Below the pieces are notes generated by a model. It ran no database searches and had not been told where the DNA came from. It worked only from the letters and a program-made list of their open reading frames with translations. From an uncultured Holophagaceae bacterium (GTDB lineage Bacteria > Acidobacteriota > Holophagae > Holophagales > Holophagaceae): a stretch of DNA of 52,456 nucleotides. The stretch spans positions 1 to 52,456 of the forward strand of contig CAIYNT010000251.1 of assembly GCA_903927605.1 (NCBI GenBank), read 5' to 3'. Positions 10,584 to 20,244 of the stretch are shown here, piece after piece. A program made the translations under genes and the position numbers. Each line of letters starts with the position of its first letter. Position 1 is the first letter of the stretch.

Positions 10584-11938
10584 GCCCGGAGAGTACCAAC
10601 ATGAATCCTTCCTTGATGTCGCCCTGGAGCCCCGACTCCTGGCGCGGCCTGCCGGCGGCGCAGCAGCCCGTCTATCGGGATCCGGCCGCCGTGGAGGCCG
10701 TGCTGGCGGAGTTGCGCGAGCTCCCATCCCTGGTGGTGGCCGAGGAAGTGGACTTCCTGCACCGATTGCTGGCGGAGGCCGCCGAGGGGAAGCGCTTCCT
10801 GCTGCAAGGCGGCGATTGCGCCGAGGCCTTCGCGGATTGCAGGGGGGGCATCATCCAGGACAAGCTGCGGGTGCTGCTGCAGATGTCCGTGCTCATCACC
10901 CATGGCGGCCGCACGGGGGTGATCCATCTGGGGCGCATCGCCGGCCAGTACGCCAAGCCCCGTAGTGGCCTCACTGAGCAGGTCAACGGCCAGGAGGTGC
11001 CGGTTTATCGGGGCGACCTCATCAATGGCCTGGCGCCGGACCAGCGGGAAGCGGATCCCCGACGGCTGATGGAGGCCTACCACCGCGCCGCAGCCACCTT
11101 GAACCATCTGCGGGCCCTGATGGATGGCGGGTTCGCGGACCTCCACCATCCCGAGCACTGGGACCTGTCCTGGAGTCGGGAGGACGCGGGGCACTACCTC
11201 GAGACCCTGGATCAGGTGCGCAACTCCATGGATTTCATCCAGCGGCTGGGGGGTCTCCCCGAGCACCTCCGCACTGGCGAGATGTTCACCAGCCACGAGG
11301 CTCTGCACCTGCCCTACGAGACCGCGCTCACCCGCTTCGTGCCCGAACAGGGTCGCCACTACAATCTGGGGGCCCACTTCGTCTGGGTTGGCGAGCGCAC
11401 CCGGCAGCTCGACGGCGCGCACCTGGAGTACATCCGGGGCATCGCCAACCCCATTGGCCTGAAAGTGGGCGCGTCCATGCAACCCGATACGCTTCGCCAA
11501 GTCCTGTCCAAACTGGATCCGGAGCGCAAGCCAGGTCGTCTCACCTTGATTACACGCTTCGGCGCGGGCCGGGCCGCGACCGTATTGCCGGCCCTGATCG
11601 AGACCGCCCGGGCCGAGGGCCATCCCGTGTTGTGGAGCTGCGACCCCATGCACGGCAACGGCCGCCAGGCCGCAGGAGGGCTGAAAACGAGGGCCTTCGG
11701 GGACATCCTCCAGGAACTGCAGGAGGTGGCCACCCTCCATCGCGCCCATGGTTCGCGCATGGGTGCCGTACACTTCGAGCTCACGGGCGAGCCGGTGACG
11801 GAATGCACCGGCGGGGTGGAGGGCCTGGACGAGGCTGGCCTACAGGAGGCCTACCGCAGCGGCTGCGATCCGCGCCTGAACCGCAGTCAGAGCCTGGAGA
11901 TGGCCTTCCTCATCGCCCAGATGATCCGGGAAGGCTGA
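10580..11938 (+). CDS. Type II 3-deoxy-D-arabino-heptulosonate 7-phosphate synthase
   Basis: The 452-residue enzyme condenses phosphoenolpyruvate and erythrose 4-phosphate in the first step of the shikimate pathway. It matches the plant-like class II family in length and motifs: QGGDCAEAF, the segment around GRIAGQYAKPRS, and the HGSRMGAVHFELTGEPVTEC region near the C-terminus. The start ATG overlaps the pheA stop by four bases, which indicates translational coupling. Its placement behind pheA means that entry into the aromatic pathway is probably set by phenylalanine supply. The open frame extends upstream into pheA in another frame, but that part is a shadow. Confidence 0.96.
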   Translation: MSPESTNMNPSLMSPWSPDSWRGLPAAQQPVYRDPAAVEAVLAELRELPSLVVAEEVDFLHRLLAEAAEGKRFLLQGGDCAEAFADCRGGIIQDKLRVLLQMSVLITHGGRTGVIHLGRIAGQYAKPRSGLTEQVNGQEVPVYRGDLINGLAPDQREADPRRLMEAYHRAAATLNHLRALMDGGFADLHHPEHWDLSWSREDAGHYLETLDQVRNSMDFIQRLGGLPEHLRTGEMFTSHEALHLPYETALTRFVPEQGRHYNLGAHFVWVGERTRQLDGAHLEYIRGIANPIGLKVGASMQPDTLRQVLSKLDPERKPGRLTLITRFGAGRAATVLPALIETARAEGHPVLWSCDPMHGNGRQAAGGLKTRAFGDILQELQEVATLHRAHGSRMGAVHFELTGEPVTECTGGVEGLDEAGLQEAYRSGCDPRLNRSQSLEMAFLIAQMIREG

Positions 11939-12928
11939 TCATCTCCCCACGCTCCATGCCATCTGGTTCCGGTAGTCCCGGAGGACGTAGGCCTTCTTCT
12001 CGGCGGAGTAATTGCACCCGCCGCCGGTGCTAGTCGGGCTGATGGCGACGAGGCCCAGGTCGATGGTGGAAGGGAAATCAGCCAGCGCACGGTCCACGGC
12101 TTTCTGCGCGGAGAAGCCCTTCGCCAGCAGGTCGTAGGTGGTTCTGGCGACCAGGTGCTTGACGATGTCCTCCCCGTTGCCTGTGCACGCCACGGCGCCC
12201 TTGGGTCCGGCGTAGATGCCCGCACCGTACATAGGCACGTCGCCGACGCGGCCGTAGAAGGTGATGGTGGTGCCGCCGGTGCTGATGGCCGCGGCGAAGC
12301 GGCCCTTCGCATCCCGCGTGACACAGCCCACGGTGTCCGACGGGCCCAGGGCCTCTTTGAGCGGCGTGGGGAAGTTCCAGCCCTGTCTCCAGTCGTAGCG
12401 CTTCCAGGCTTCGATCTGGCCTGGCTCCAAGCCCAGGAGAATGGCCTTCACCCGCTGAAAGCGGGCCCTGTTCTCGGCGCAGGAGGGATCATAGTCGGGG
12501 AAGCCCATGGCCCGGGCGAAGCGAGTGGCCCCTTCGCCAACGATGAGGAGGTGGGGCGTGTCCATGACCTTCCGGGCCACCAGGACGGGGTTCTTCACGC
12601 GCTCGATGGCGGCCACGGCGCCGAAGGATCCCGTCTCACCATCCATGCAGGCTGCATCCATCTGGATGGTCTTGCCATCGAGGCGGATGTTGGCGCCGGT
12701 GCCCGCATTGAACCTGGGATCGTCCTCCAGGACCACGACAGCAGCAAGGGCCGCGTCCAGGGCATCACAACTGCCTTTCATGACTTCCATGGCCTTCGTG
12801 GCCGCCCGATCCGTGCCATCCATGCGCATGCGCAGGCTGCCCGCGCCGCCATGGACGACTGCGGCAGGTGGAACGGCCTGGAGAAGGGTGGTCAGGATTC
12901 CGAAAAGCAGGGGCAGATGGGATCGCAT
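11939..12928 (-). CDS. Secreted isoaspartyl peptidase / plant-type L-asparaginase
   Basis: This N-terminal nucleophile hydrolase removes isoaspartyl residues or hydrolyses asparagine. It is 329 residues from the ATG at 12928, which has AGGAG at close spacing and begins a hydrophobic signal peptide (LPLLFGILTTLLQA). The autoproteolytic nucleophile is Thr199 in SDTVGCVTRD. The substrate-loop features NAGTGA and the CTGNGE and STGGGCNYS segments match the family. It follows moaA on the same strand with a 13-bp gap. The signal peptide points to envelope or periplasmic action, less common than the cytoplasmic form. Confidence 0.92.
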   Translation of the reverse strand: MRSHLPLLFGILTTLLQAVPPAAVVHGGAGSLRMRMDGTDRAATKAMEVMKGSCDALDAALAAVVVLEDDPRFNAGTGANIRLDGKTIQMDAACMDGETGSFGAVAAIERVKNPVLVARKVMDTPHLLIVGEGATRFARAMGFPDYDPSCAENRARFQRVKAILLGLEPGQIEAWKRYDWRQGWNFPTPLKEALGPSDTVGCVTRDAKGRFAAAISTGGTTITFYGRVGDVPMYGAGIYAGPKGAVACTGNGEDIVKHLVARTTYDLLAKGFSAQKAVDRALADFPSTIDLGLVAISPTSTGGGCNYSAEKKAYVLRDYRNQMAWSVGR

Positions 12929-12941
12929 GGCGCTCCTCGGG

Positions 12942-13946
12942 TCAGCCACCGATGCGGGACATCTCGACCCTGGGCAGACCGATGGTGTCGGCGCTCCTCA
13001 GCTCCGAGTAGCGGTCCGCGCGGCGTGTCCAGTGGGAGGCCAGGAGTGCAGCGAGGTCTGCGTCCCTGTGTCCAGCGCGGAGAAACGCTTTGAGATCCAG
13101 GCCTTCTCCGGCGAAAAGGCAGGTGAAGAGGTGACCGTCGGCGGACAGGCGCGCGCGGTCACAGTCCGCGCAGAAGGGTGCGGTCACCGAGGCGATAAGG
13201 CCCACTTCGCCCCCGCCATCCACATAACGCCAACGCCGCGCCACGCCCCTTTCGTCCGCGGTGATGAGCTCCAGGGGCCATTGCGCGTGGAGGATCCGAT
13301 GGACCTCAGTGGTCCGAACCACGGAGTCCAACTGCCAGCCGTTGGTGGTGCCCACATCCATGAATTCGATGAAGCGCAGGGTGTGTCCACACTCCCGAGC
13401 GAAGGCCGCGAGATCGAGGATCTCATCGTCGTTGACGCCGCGTTGGAGGACGCAGTTCAGCTTGAGGGGACCAAACCCCGCCGCACGGGCGACCTCCAGG
13501 CCCTCCAGGATCGTAGCAAGGGGCAGGTCTGTGTCGCTGAGGGCGCGCAGGCGCTCTGGGCGCAGGGTGTCCAGGCTCACAGTCAGCCGCTTCAGCCCGG
13601 CCGTGAAGAGGGCAGGTGCCAGTCCCGAGAGCAGGACACCATTGGTGGTGAGGGCGAGATCCTCAATGCCGGGAACGGCGGCCAGCATCTGCACCAAGTT
13701 CGGCAGCTCCCGGCGCAGGAGGGGCTCGCCGCCCGTTAGACGGACCTTGGTGACGCCGAGGCCGACGAAGATCCGGACGAGACGGGTGATCTCCTCAAAG
13801 CTGAGGATGGCCTCCCGGGGCAGGAAGGCATAGTCGGGGCCGAAGACCTCGCTGGGCATGCAATAGGTGCAGCGGAAATTGCAGCGGTCCGTGACCGAGA
13901 TGCGGAGGGCCTTGAGAGGGCGGCCCAGGGAGTCTAGGGGTGCCAT
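12942..13946 (-). CDS. moaA: GTP 3',8-cyclase (molybdenum cofactor biosynthesis)
   Basis: The 334-residue radical-SAM enzyme starts molybdopterin synthesis from GTP. The radical-SAM cluster is Cys22, Cys26 and Cys29 in CNFRCTYC, followed by LTGGEPLLR. The C-terminal cluster is visible as FCADCDRAR with a further Cys in LFTC. The protein ends in the Gly-Gly tail that is required in this family. The ATG at 13946 has only AAGGG close upstream; an out-of-frame ATG lies 14 bases before it. No other moa gene is in the window; the E1-like protein at 39324-40322 may be related in function. Confidence 0.95.
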   Translation of the reverse strand: MAPLDSLGRPLKALRISVTDRCNFRCTYCMPSEVFGPDYAFLPREAILSFEEITRLVRIFVGLGVTKVRLTGGEPLLRRELPNLVQMLAAVPGIEDLALTTNGVLLSGLAPALFTAGLKRLTVSLDTLRPERLRALSDTDLPLATILEGLEVARAAGFGPLKLNCVLQRGVNDDEILDLAAFARECGHTLRFIEFMDVGTTNGWQLDSVVRTTEVHRILHAQWPLELITADERGVARRWRYVDGGGEVGLIASVTAPFCADCDRARLSADGHLFTCLFAGEGLDLKAFLRAGHRDADLAALLASHWTRRADRYSELRSADTIGLPRVEMSRIGG

Positions 13947-14007
13947 ATCCCTTAAGCATAAATTCCTTTCCTGGGTCACAATGGATTGTTTGGATGGATA
14001 CGCAGAT

Positions 14008-15243
14008 ATGGGCTTTTTTGACCGATTTCGTTCCCGCGCCGATGAGGCGCCCCTGCCGGGCCTGGAGATCCTGCTGGAGGCTCGGGGCCTGACCCTGGAT
14101 CTGCCGGGACTGCCTGCATTGATCCCTGGGTTCGAGGCGCATCGCAAGGCGGAGGAGCGGGAGGCCTGGGTCGACGCGGTCGTGGAGAACCATGCCCTGG
14201 GCCTTCCCCTGCCGGAACCCTGGGTCGAGGCCCAGGATCACCTCCTGCCTGAGGTTGTCCCAGCCTGGCGGGCAGAGCGTGAGGGACGCTGGAGCCGGGG
14301 TTTCATCGATGGCCTGAGCCAGCGCATCCGCGTGGGCGACGTGGTGATGCCCACTGCCTGGCTGGCCCTCTGGGACCAGTCCGCGGATGACGTGCTGGAT
14401 CTGGCCCTGGATCACCTGCGGCACCGGAGCGAGGACGCCTTCGAGCGCCTGCCCTCGGGGGCCTACCGCAGCCCTTGGCGCGATGGCCTGGATGCCGCGC
14501 GGCTTCTGCTGCCAGAGGTGTGGCAGGGCCTCTTCAAGGACCAGCATCCCTTCCTCGCCATTCCAGAGGCCGACACCCTGCTGGCCGTGCCCCAGATCCT
14601 GCTGCCCAAGCTCATGGACGAGGTGGGCCGCAGCCTCAAGTCCGGCGCGAAGCCCCTGCAACTGGCCGTGATCGAGCGTATCGGCGATCAGCTGATGACC
14701 GCCCGGCTTCAGGATCCCCATCCCATGTCCGCCCCCCAGAGGGAGCTGAAGCATATGGACCTCATCGAGGCCCTTCGCCAGCAGGAGCAGGATCTCGACC
14801 CGGCCCTGGGACGACCCGCCGGCGTCTCCATGGTCAAGAACAGCCAGGGCAAGCCCCTCACGGTGGCGCACTGGACTGAGGGTGCGCCGGTGCTGCTGCC
14901 GGAGACGGACCTCATCGCCTTCTCGGATGGAAGGGGAGAACCCCTGGGCCTCTTTTCCCGCCAGACCCTGCCCCGCATTCAGGAGATTCGAGGCGAGGCC
15001 GTGGCCATCTGGGGACCCCGCCGGGTGCGCTACGAAGGATTCCCCACGGCCGAACAGCTGTCCCGGCTGGAGCGCGTCGCCACCGCCGAGCAGATGAAGG
15101 CCCTCCAGGCCCCCGCAAAGGAACGACGAGCGGTTGCCAGGCCAGGTTCCGTCCCGCCCGCGAACGTCCAGGGGATCCAGGGTTCCGCGCCCCTGCCGCA
15201 AAATCTCCAGGGTGTGGGGCTGGGCGTGCAGGATCCCGAGTAG
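14008..15243 (+). CDS. Conserved hypothetical protein, possibly DUF1444/YtpQ-like
   Basis: This is a 411-residue soluble protein. The start MGFFDRF at 14008 looks natural; an in-frame ATG at 13981 would add nine residues. The centre contains HPFLAIPEADTLLAVP, reminiscent of the self-consistent core of DUF1444/YtpQ proteins, but I am not certain. The C-terminal 60 residues are rich in Ala, Pro and Gln and look disordered. It is divergent from moaA with about 60 bp between starts. Function unknown. Confidence 0.8.
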   Translation: MGFFDRFRSRADEAPLPGLEILLEARGLTLDLPGLPALIPGFEAHRKAEEREAWVDAVVENHALGLPLPEPWVEAQDHLLPEVVPAWRAEREGRWSRGFIDGLSQRIRVGDVVMPTAWLALWDQSADDVLDLALDHLRHRSEDAFERLPSGAYRSPWRDGLDAARLLLPEVWQGLFKDQHPFLAIPEADTLLAVPQILLPKLMDEVGRSLKSGAKPLQLAVIERIGDQLMTARLQDPHPMSAPQRELKHMDLIEALRQQEQDLDPALGRPAGVSMVKNSQGKPLTVAHWTEGAPVLLPETDLIAFSDGRGEPLGLFSRQTLPRIQEIRGEAVAIWGPRRVRYEGFPTAEQLSRLERVATAEQMKALQAPAKERRAVARPGSVPPANVQGIQGSAPLPQNLQGVGLGVQDPE

Positions 15244-15298
15244 TCCTCCCTACGCCATGCTTCTGTCTCGGTGCATACGAGGTTCAGGGCTTATAAAA

Positions 15299-15330
15299 GA
15301 GCGGGACTCTGTGTCCTCTGTGTTCCAGAT
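15299..15330. repeat. Dispersed intergenic repeat, CTCTGTGTCC type, copy 1
   Basis: In the 113-bp gap before the recA terminator lies GTGTCCTCTGTGTTCC (15311-15326). Its exact 16-base reverse complement occurs at 42656-42671 in another gene gap. No coding role is apparent. Confidence 0.6.
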
Positions 15331-15356
15331 TTCATTTTCTAGGATTGGGCTGATCT

Positions 15357-15390
15357 AAAAAACGGCGACGGACCTGGGGCCCGCCGCCGT
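15357..15390 (-). terminator. Intrinsic terminator of recA
   Basis: On the minus strand ACGGCGGCGG (15390-15381) pairs with CCGTCGCCGT (15371-15362) with one G-U pair, and is followed by a run of six T. It lies about 40 bp beyond the recA stop. Confidence 0.85.
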
Positions 15391-15428
15391 CTGCCGACCC
15401 CTTCCAAGGGCACGCAGGGGAATGGGGT

Positions 15429-16487
<1,059 letters not shown>

Positions 16488-16588
16488 GGGTTCCTCCAGA
16501 GGGATGCTTTCCAGCATGAGTCAAAAAGCGAAAAAAACAAGAAATCTTTTTTCACGCTTCTGACCCGGATGGCCGAAGAAGGGGGGGC

Positions 16589-18988
16589 ATGCCTATTAAG
16601 ACACCCACGCCCCCCACTCCCGAATCCGTGCAGGTCCTGGAGGCCCGGTTGGCCTCCGCCCAGGCCGAGGCCGACCGCTACCGGGCGCTGGTAGACGACC
16701 TGAAGGAGGTGATCTTCCAGATCGACCGGCAGGGGCAGTGGTCCTTCCTGAACCCGGCCTGGACCGAACTCACGGGCTTTCCCATGGAGGAGTGCCTGGG
16801 CCGCCCCTTCCTCGGCTTCCTGCATCCGGCGGACAACCCGCGCTACCTGAACATGCTCAGCTATGCCGTGGACACCGGGCAGGCCATCTTCGAAGGTGAA
16901 TTCCGCCTCCCGGCCAAGACCGGGGACGTGAAGTGGGTGGAGGCCCATCAGCGGATCGCCTTCGCCGACGACGGTGTGGTCCTCAGTGTGTCCGGCACCC
17001 TGAAGGACATCACGGAGCGGAAGCACACCGAGATTGTGTTGCGGGTGGCCACCAGCCGGTTGCGGGCCCTCATCGAGAACATGCAGGCGGGCATTCTGGT
17101 GGAGACTGAGGGGCGCAAGATCGCCCTGCTCAATGAGACCTTCTGCCGCATGTTCCAGGTGCCGGTGCCCGCCCACGTGCTCGTGGAGAGCGACACCCGG
17201 GACCTGCTGAAGGAGTGCCTGCCCCTGTTGGTGAACCGGGCAAGATTCCTGACCCGCGTCGAGGCCCTGGGGGGGGCCCAGCGGCCCGCGCAGGGCGAGG
17301 AATTCGAACTGCGGGACGGTCGCATCATGGCCATGGACTTCGTACCCATCGCGGTGGGCGAGGAGCGCCTGGGCCACCTCTGGCAGTTCCACGACATCAC
17401 CGAGCGCCGGCGAGCCGAGCTCAAGCTGGAGGAAGCTGCTCGGGAGTTGGCGATCGCCCGGGACCGGGCCCTGGAACTGTCGGGTCTCAAGAGCGAGTTC
17501 CTGGCCAATATGAGCCATGAGATCCGCACGCCCATGAACGGGATCATTGGCATGACGGGCCTGCTGCTAGATACGCCGCTTGGAGGCGAACAACGGCAGT
17601 ACGCCGAGACTGTCCGCTCCTGCGGAGAGTCCCTGCTCACGCTCATCAATGACATCCTCGACTTCTCCAAGATCGAGGCGGGCAAGCACCTGTTCGAATC
17701 CCTTGATTTCGATCTGCTGTCCGTGATCGAGGATGTGCAGGCGGTGCTCGGCGTGAAGGCCCAGGCCAAGGGCGTGGAGCTGGGCGTCTTCGTGGATCCG
17801 GCCACACCGCTGGCGGTGGTGGGGGATCCGACCCGCCTGCGCCAGATCCTGACCAACCTGATGGACAACGCCCTGAAATTCACCCATGAGGGCTGCGTGG
17901 AGGTGCGGGTCCGGCCTGAGGAAACAGAAGGCGGCAAGGTTCTGGTCCGGATGGAGATCCGGGACACGGGTATCGGCATGAAGCCCGAAGTGGTGGACCG
18001 GCTCTTCTCCTCCTTCTTCCAAGGGGATACTTCCACCACGCGCAAGTACGGTGGCACTGGGCTGGGCCTCACCATCTGCAAGCGGTTGGCCGAGCTCATG
18101 GGGGGCGGCATCGGCGTGACCAGCGTACCGGGCGAGGGCAGCACCTTCTGGTTCACCCTGAGCCTCGGCGTACGTTCGCGCCAGACGCCTGTTCGTCCAG
18201 GATCCGCGCCGGTTCTCCTGGCGGGCCTGCCTCCGGCCGCGGGCCGCCTGGTCCACGAGCAGTTCGAGGCCTGGGGTGTGCCTGCCCTGGTGGCGCCGCA
18301 GGACGCAGATCCGGCTGCCTGGCTCCGGGAGCTTCGCCAACCAGGGGCCTTCATCCTGGTGGGCTCCGAAGCACTGGAAGGCATTTTGGCCGAGGCGGGA
18401 CACGGTTCCATCGTGTTCGCCAGTCCACTCTACCGGCCGGAGTTGCGCGAGGCTGCCGCCCGACGGGGCGTCCAGGCCTTCCTCACTCTGCCCGCTCGCC
18501 CGAGCCAACTGCGGGCCCTCCTCGAACCTGTCGGCCCGGACGCAGGCACTGCGGCTCCAGTTCCGCAGCAGGTGGTGGCGGCGCCCATGAAGGCCCGCGT
18601 GCTGCTGGCCGAGGACAACGCCGTGAATCAGAAGGTGGCGCTGATCATGCTGAAGAAATTCGGCATCGAGGCGGACGTGGTGGCCACCGGGGTGGAGGCG
18701 CTGGATGCCCTGGTGGGGGTGGCCTATGATCTGGTCCTGATGGATTGCCAGATGCCGGAGATGGATGGGTACGAGGCCACTCGCCGCATCCGTGAGCGGG
18801 AACGGGGTAGCCGTCGGCTTCCCGTAGTGGCGATGACGGCCAATGCCATGGTCGGGGATCGGGAGCGGTGCCTCGAGGCGGGCATGGACGATCACATCCC
18901 CAAGCCTGTCCGGGTGGAGGCCCTGCATCGGGCCCTCTCGCGCTGGCTCCCCGCCGGCGCGATGCCGCCTCTGGCCGGAGGGGCCTGA
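16589..18988 (+). CDS. PAS-PAS hybrid histidine kinase with two receivers (one degenerate)
   Basis: The 799-residue protein has no membrane segment. A short coiled region leads into a PAS/PAC domain (about residues 30-145) and a second PAS (about 155-275). HisKA carries His310 in NMSHEIRTPMNG and is followed by a HATPase with KYGGTGLGL. Residues about 545-650 look like a receiver that has lost its acidic pocket. The C-terminal receiver has phospho-acceptor Asp719 in LVLMDCQMPEMDG. Start is preceded by a purine-rich run. Its TGA overlaps the ATG of the next gene (TGATG), so the two proteins are probably made together. Confidence 0.93.
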   Translation: MPIKTPTPPTPESVQVLEARLASAQAEADRYRALVDDLKEVIFQIDRQGQWSFLNPAWTELTGFPMEECLGRPFLGFLHPADNPRYLNMLSYAVDTGQAIFEGEFRLPAKTGDVKWVEAHQRIAFADDGVVLSVSGTLKDITERKHTEIVLRVATSRLRALIENMQAGILVETEGRKIALLNETFCRMFQVPVPAHVLVESDTRDLLKECLPLLVNRARFLTRVEALGGAQRPAQGEEFELRDGRIMAMDFVPIAVGEERLGHLWQFHDITERRRAELKLEEAARELAIARDRALELSGLKSEFLANMSHEIRTPMNGIIGMTGLLLDTPLGGEQRQYAETVRSCGESLLTLINDILDFSKIEAGKHLFESLDFDLLSVIEDVQAVLGVKAQAKGVELGVFVDPATPLAVVGDPTRLRQILTNLMDNALKFTHEGCVEVRVRPEETEGGKVLVRMEIRDTGIGMKPEVVDRLFSSFFQGDTSTTRKYGGTGLGLTICKRLAELMGGGIGVTSVPGEGSTFWFTLSLGVRSRQTPVRPGSAPVLLAGLPPAAGRLVHEQFEAWGVPALVAPQDADPAAWLRELRQPGAFILVGSEALEGILAEAGHGSIVFASPLYRPELREAAARRGVQAFLTLPARPSQLRALLEPVGPDAGTAAPVPQQVVAAPMKARVLLAEDNAVNQKVALIMLKKFGIEADVVATGVEALDALVGVAYDLVLMDCQMPEMDGYEATRRIRERERGSRRLPVVAMTANAMVGDRERCLEAGMDDHIPKPVRVEALHRALSRWLPAGAMPPLAGGA

Positions 18989-20172
18989 TGACAAGGTCCA
19001 GCGCCCTCCTGGAAGACGCCGCCGGCATCCGGATGGTCCTGCAGCGGCTCTGCTTGGCCGGGGACCGCCTGGAGGTGGCCTACAAATCCCAGCGGGCCGC
19101 CTATCCGATGCTGACCGAGGATGGGGAGCGCATGGCGTTCCGCATGTCCTTCGAGGACATCGGAGCCTGGGGCTTGAAGCCCGGCGAGAACCTGGCGGTC
19201 AAGCTCAAGGATCGTGGCCTGGAGTACGAGTGCGTGGTGGCCCATGCGGGGCAGGAAGTCCTGGAGGGCGTGGAGACCTGTGTGGCCAGCATTCCCCGGG
19301 TGCTCCGGCGCTCGGACCTGCACCGTCTGGCGGACTTCATCCCGGATCGCGGTACCGCCCAGATCTATTCCGCCACCTTCACCAATACGCGCAATGCCCT
19401 CATCGACGGAACCGTGCAGAGCTTTGGCGAGGAAGGGCTCGAACTCGTTTTGAGGAATACCAAGCAGGACATCCGGGAACTGCTGCGCATGGGTGAGGAA
19501 TCGCTGCTGGATGTGCCGCTGGAGGGGGACCTGCGTCTGCGCGCGCCCACCACCGTGGCCTACTTCGGCGAGAACCTGGTGGGCCTCCGCTTCACCAAAC
19601 AGGCCGACGCGAGGGTGCTGGACCAGTACCGCTCCTGGATCCAGGACCAACAGGTCCTCCAGGCCCAGCAGGACCGGGAGGAGTTCTCGCCCCGCGGGTT
19701 CCAGGAGGCCACCGCGCGCATCAACCGGGCCGCGGCACTGCCCACGGTGAAGGTGATCGTGGACCGGGATCCCATGATCCTGCTGCTCACCGAGAAGGAG
19801 GACTTCGCCCGTCGCCTGGGGGAAGCGCTGAGCAGGAAATTCGGACTGGCCATGCTCGACCACATCAAGGGCTCCGTGATGGTGCAGCTCAAGAGCATTG
19901 AGGTCGGGGACGAAGGCTGGGGTCGGGTGCGTCTGGTCCTGATCCATAACCAGCTCCGCCTAGCCAGTCCCCTCGAGCTCTGCCGCCAACTCATTGATCA
20001 GGAGGGCTGTCCGGTCCCCGTAGTCCTCGCAGGCAGCGAGGAAGATGAGGCCCTGAAGCGCCATCATGCGGTGGCCGCGGGCGCCGTGGACTATGTGGCG
20101 GTGGAGCCGTTCCGGATCCTCACCATTCTGCGGAAGCTCGACGAGACCCTGAAACTCTTCGAGGGAAACTGA
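18988..20172 (+). CDS. PilZ-like protein with C-terminal pseudo-receiver, coupled to the hybrid kinase
   Basis: This 394-residue protein starts on the ATG overlapping the kinase stop. The N-terminal half has the look of a YcgR-type flagellar-brake/PilZ pair: a segment RMSFEDIGAWGLKPGE near residues 50-70 and a second ending VGLRFTKQADARVLDQYR. I cannot see a clear RxxxR plus D-S-x-G c-di-GMP signature, so binding is unproven. The last 140 residues have the spacing of a receiver domain, but His320 stands where the phospho-acceptor Asp is expected (LVLIHNQ). Assignment of both domains is tentative. Partnership with the upstream kinase is inferred from the overlap. Confidence 0.75.
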   Translation: MTRSSALLEDAAGIRMVLQRLCLAGDRLEVAYKSQRAAYPMLTEDGERMAFRMSFEDIGAWGLKPGENLAVKLKDRGLEYECVVAHAGQEVLEGVETCVASIPRVLRRSDLHRLADFIPDRGTAQIYSATFTNTRNALIDGTVQSFGEEGLELVLRNTKQDIRELLRMGEESLLDVPLEGDLRLRAPTTVAYFGENLVGLRFTKQADARVLDQYRSWIQDQQVLQAQQDREEFSPRGFQEATARINRAAALPTVKVIVDRDPMILLLTEKEDFARRLGEALSRKFGLAMLDHIKGSVMVQLKSIEVGDEGWGRVRLVLIHNQLRLASPLELCRQLIDQEGCPVPVVLAGSEEDEALKRHHAVAAGAVDYVAVEPFRILTILRKLDETLKLFEGN

Positions 20173-20183
20173 GGGGCCATTGG

Positions 20184-20209
20184 CAGCTGTCGGCTCTCGG
20201 CTGTCAGCC
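20184..20209. repeat. Dispersed CAGCTGTCGGCTCTC repeat, single arm
   Basis: The 72-bp gap between two convergent genes contains CAGCTGTCGGCTCTC (20184-20198) followed by GGCTGTCAGCC. The same 15-mer occurs at 40352-40366 inside a larger inverted element. Confidence 0.6.
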
Positions 20210-20244
20210 AAGATGGGCCGCTCTCCTCTGATCTGACAACCCCC

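Noticed and set aside
13795..15201. 468-residue minus-strand open frame over the DUF1444-like gene
   Set aside because: Antisense shadow typical of high-GC coding sequence. Its 5' end also runs through moaA in another frame.
16503..16516. LexA box before recA
   Set aside because: ATGCT-N4-AGCAT is palindromic but does not match a LexA consensus I know; it was kept only as a weak operator note.
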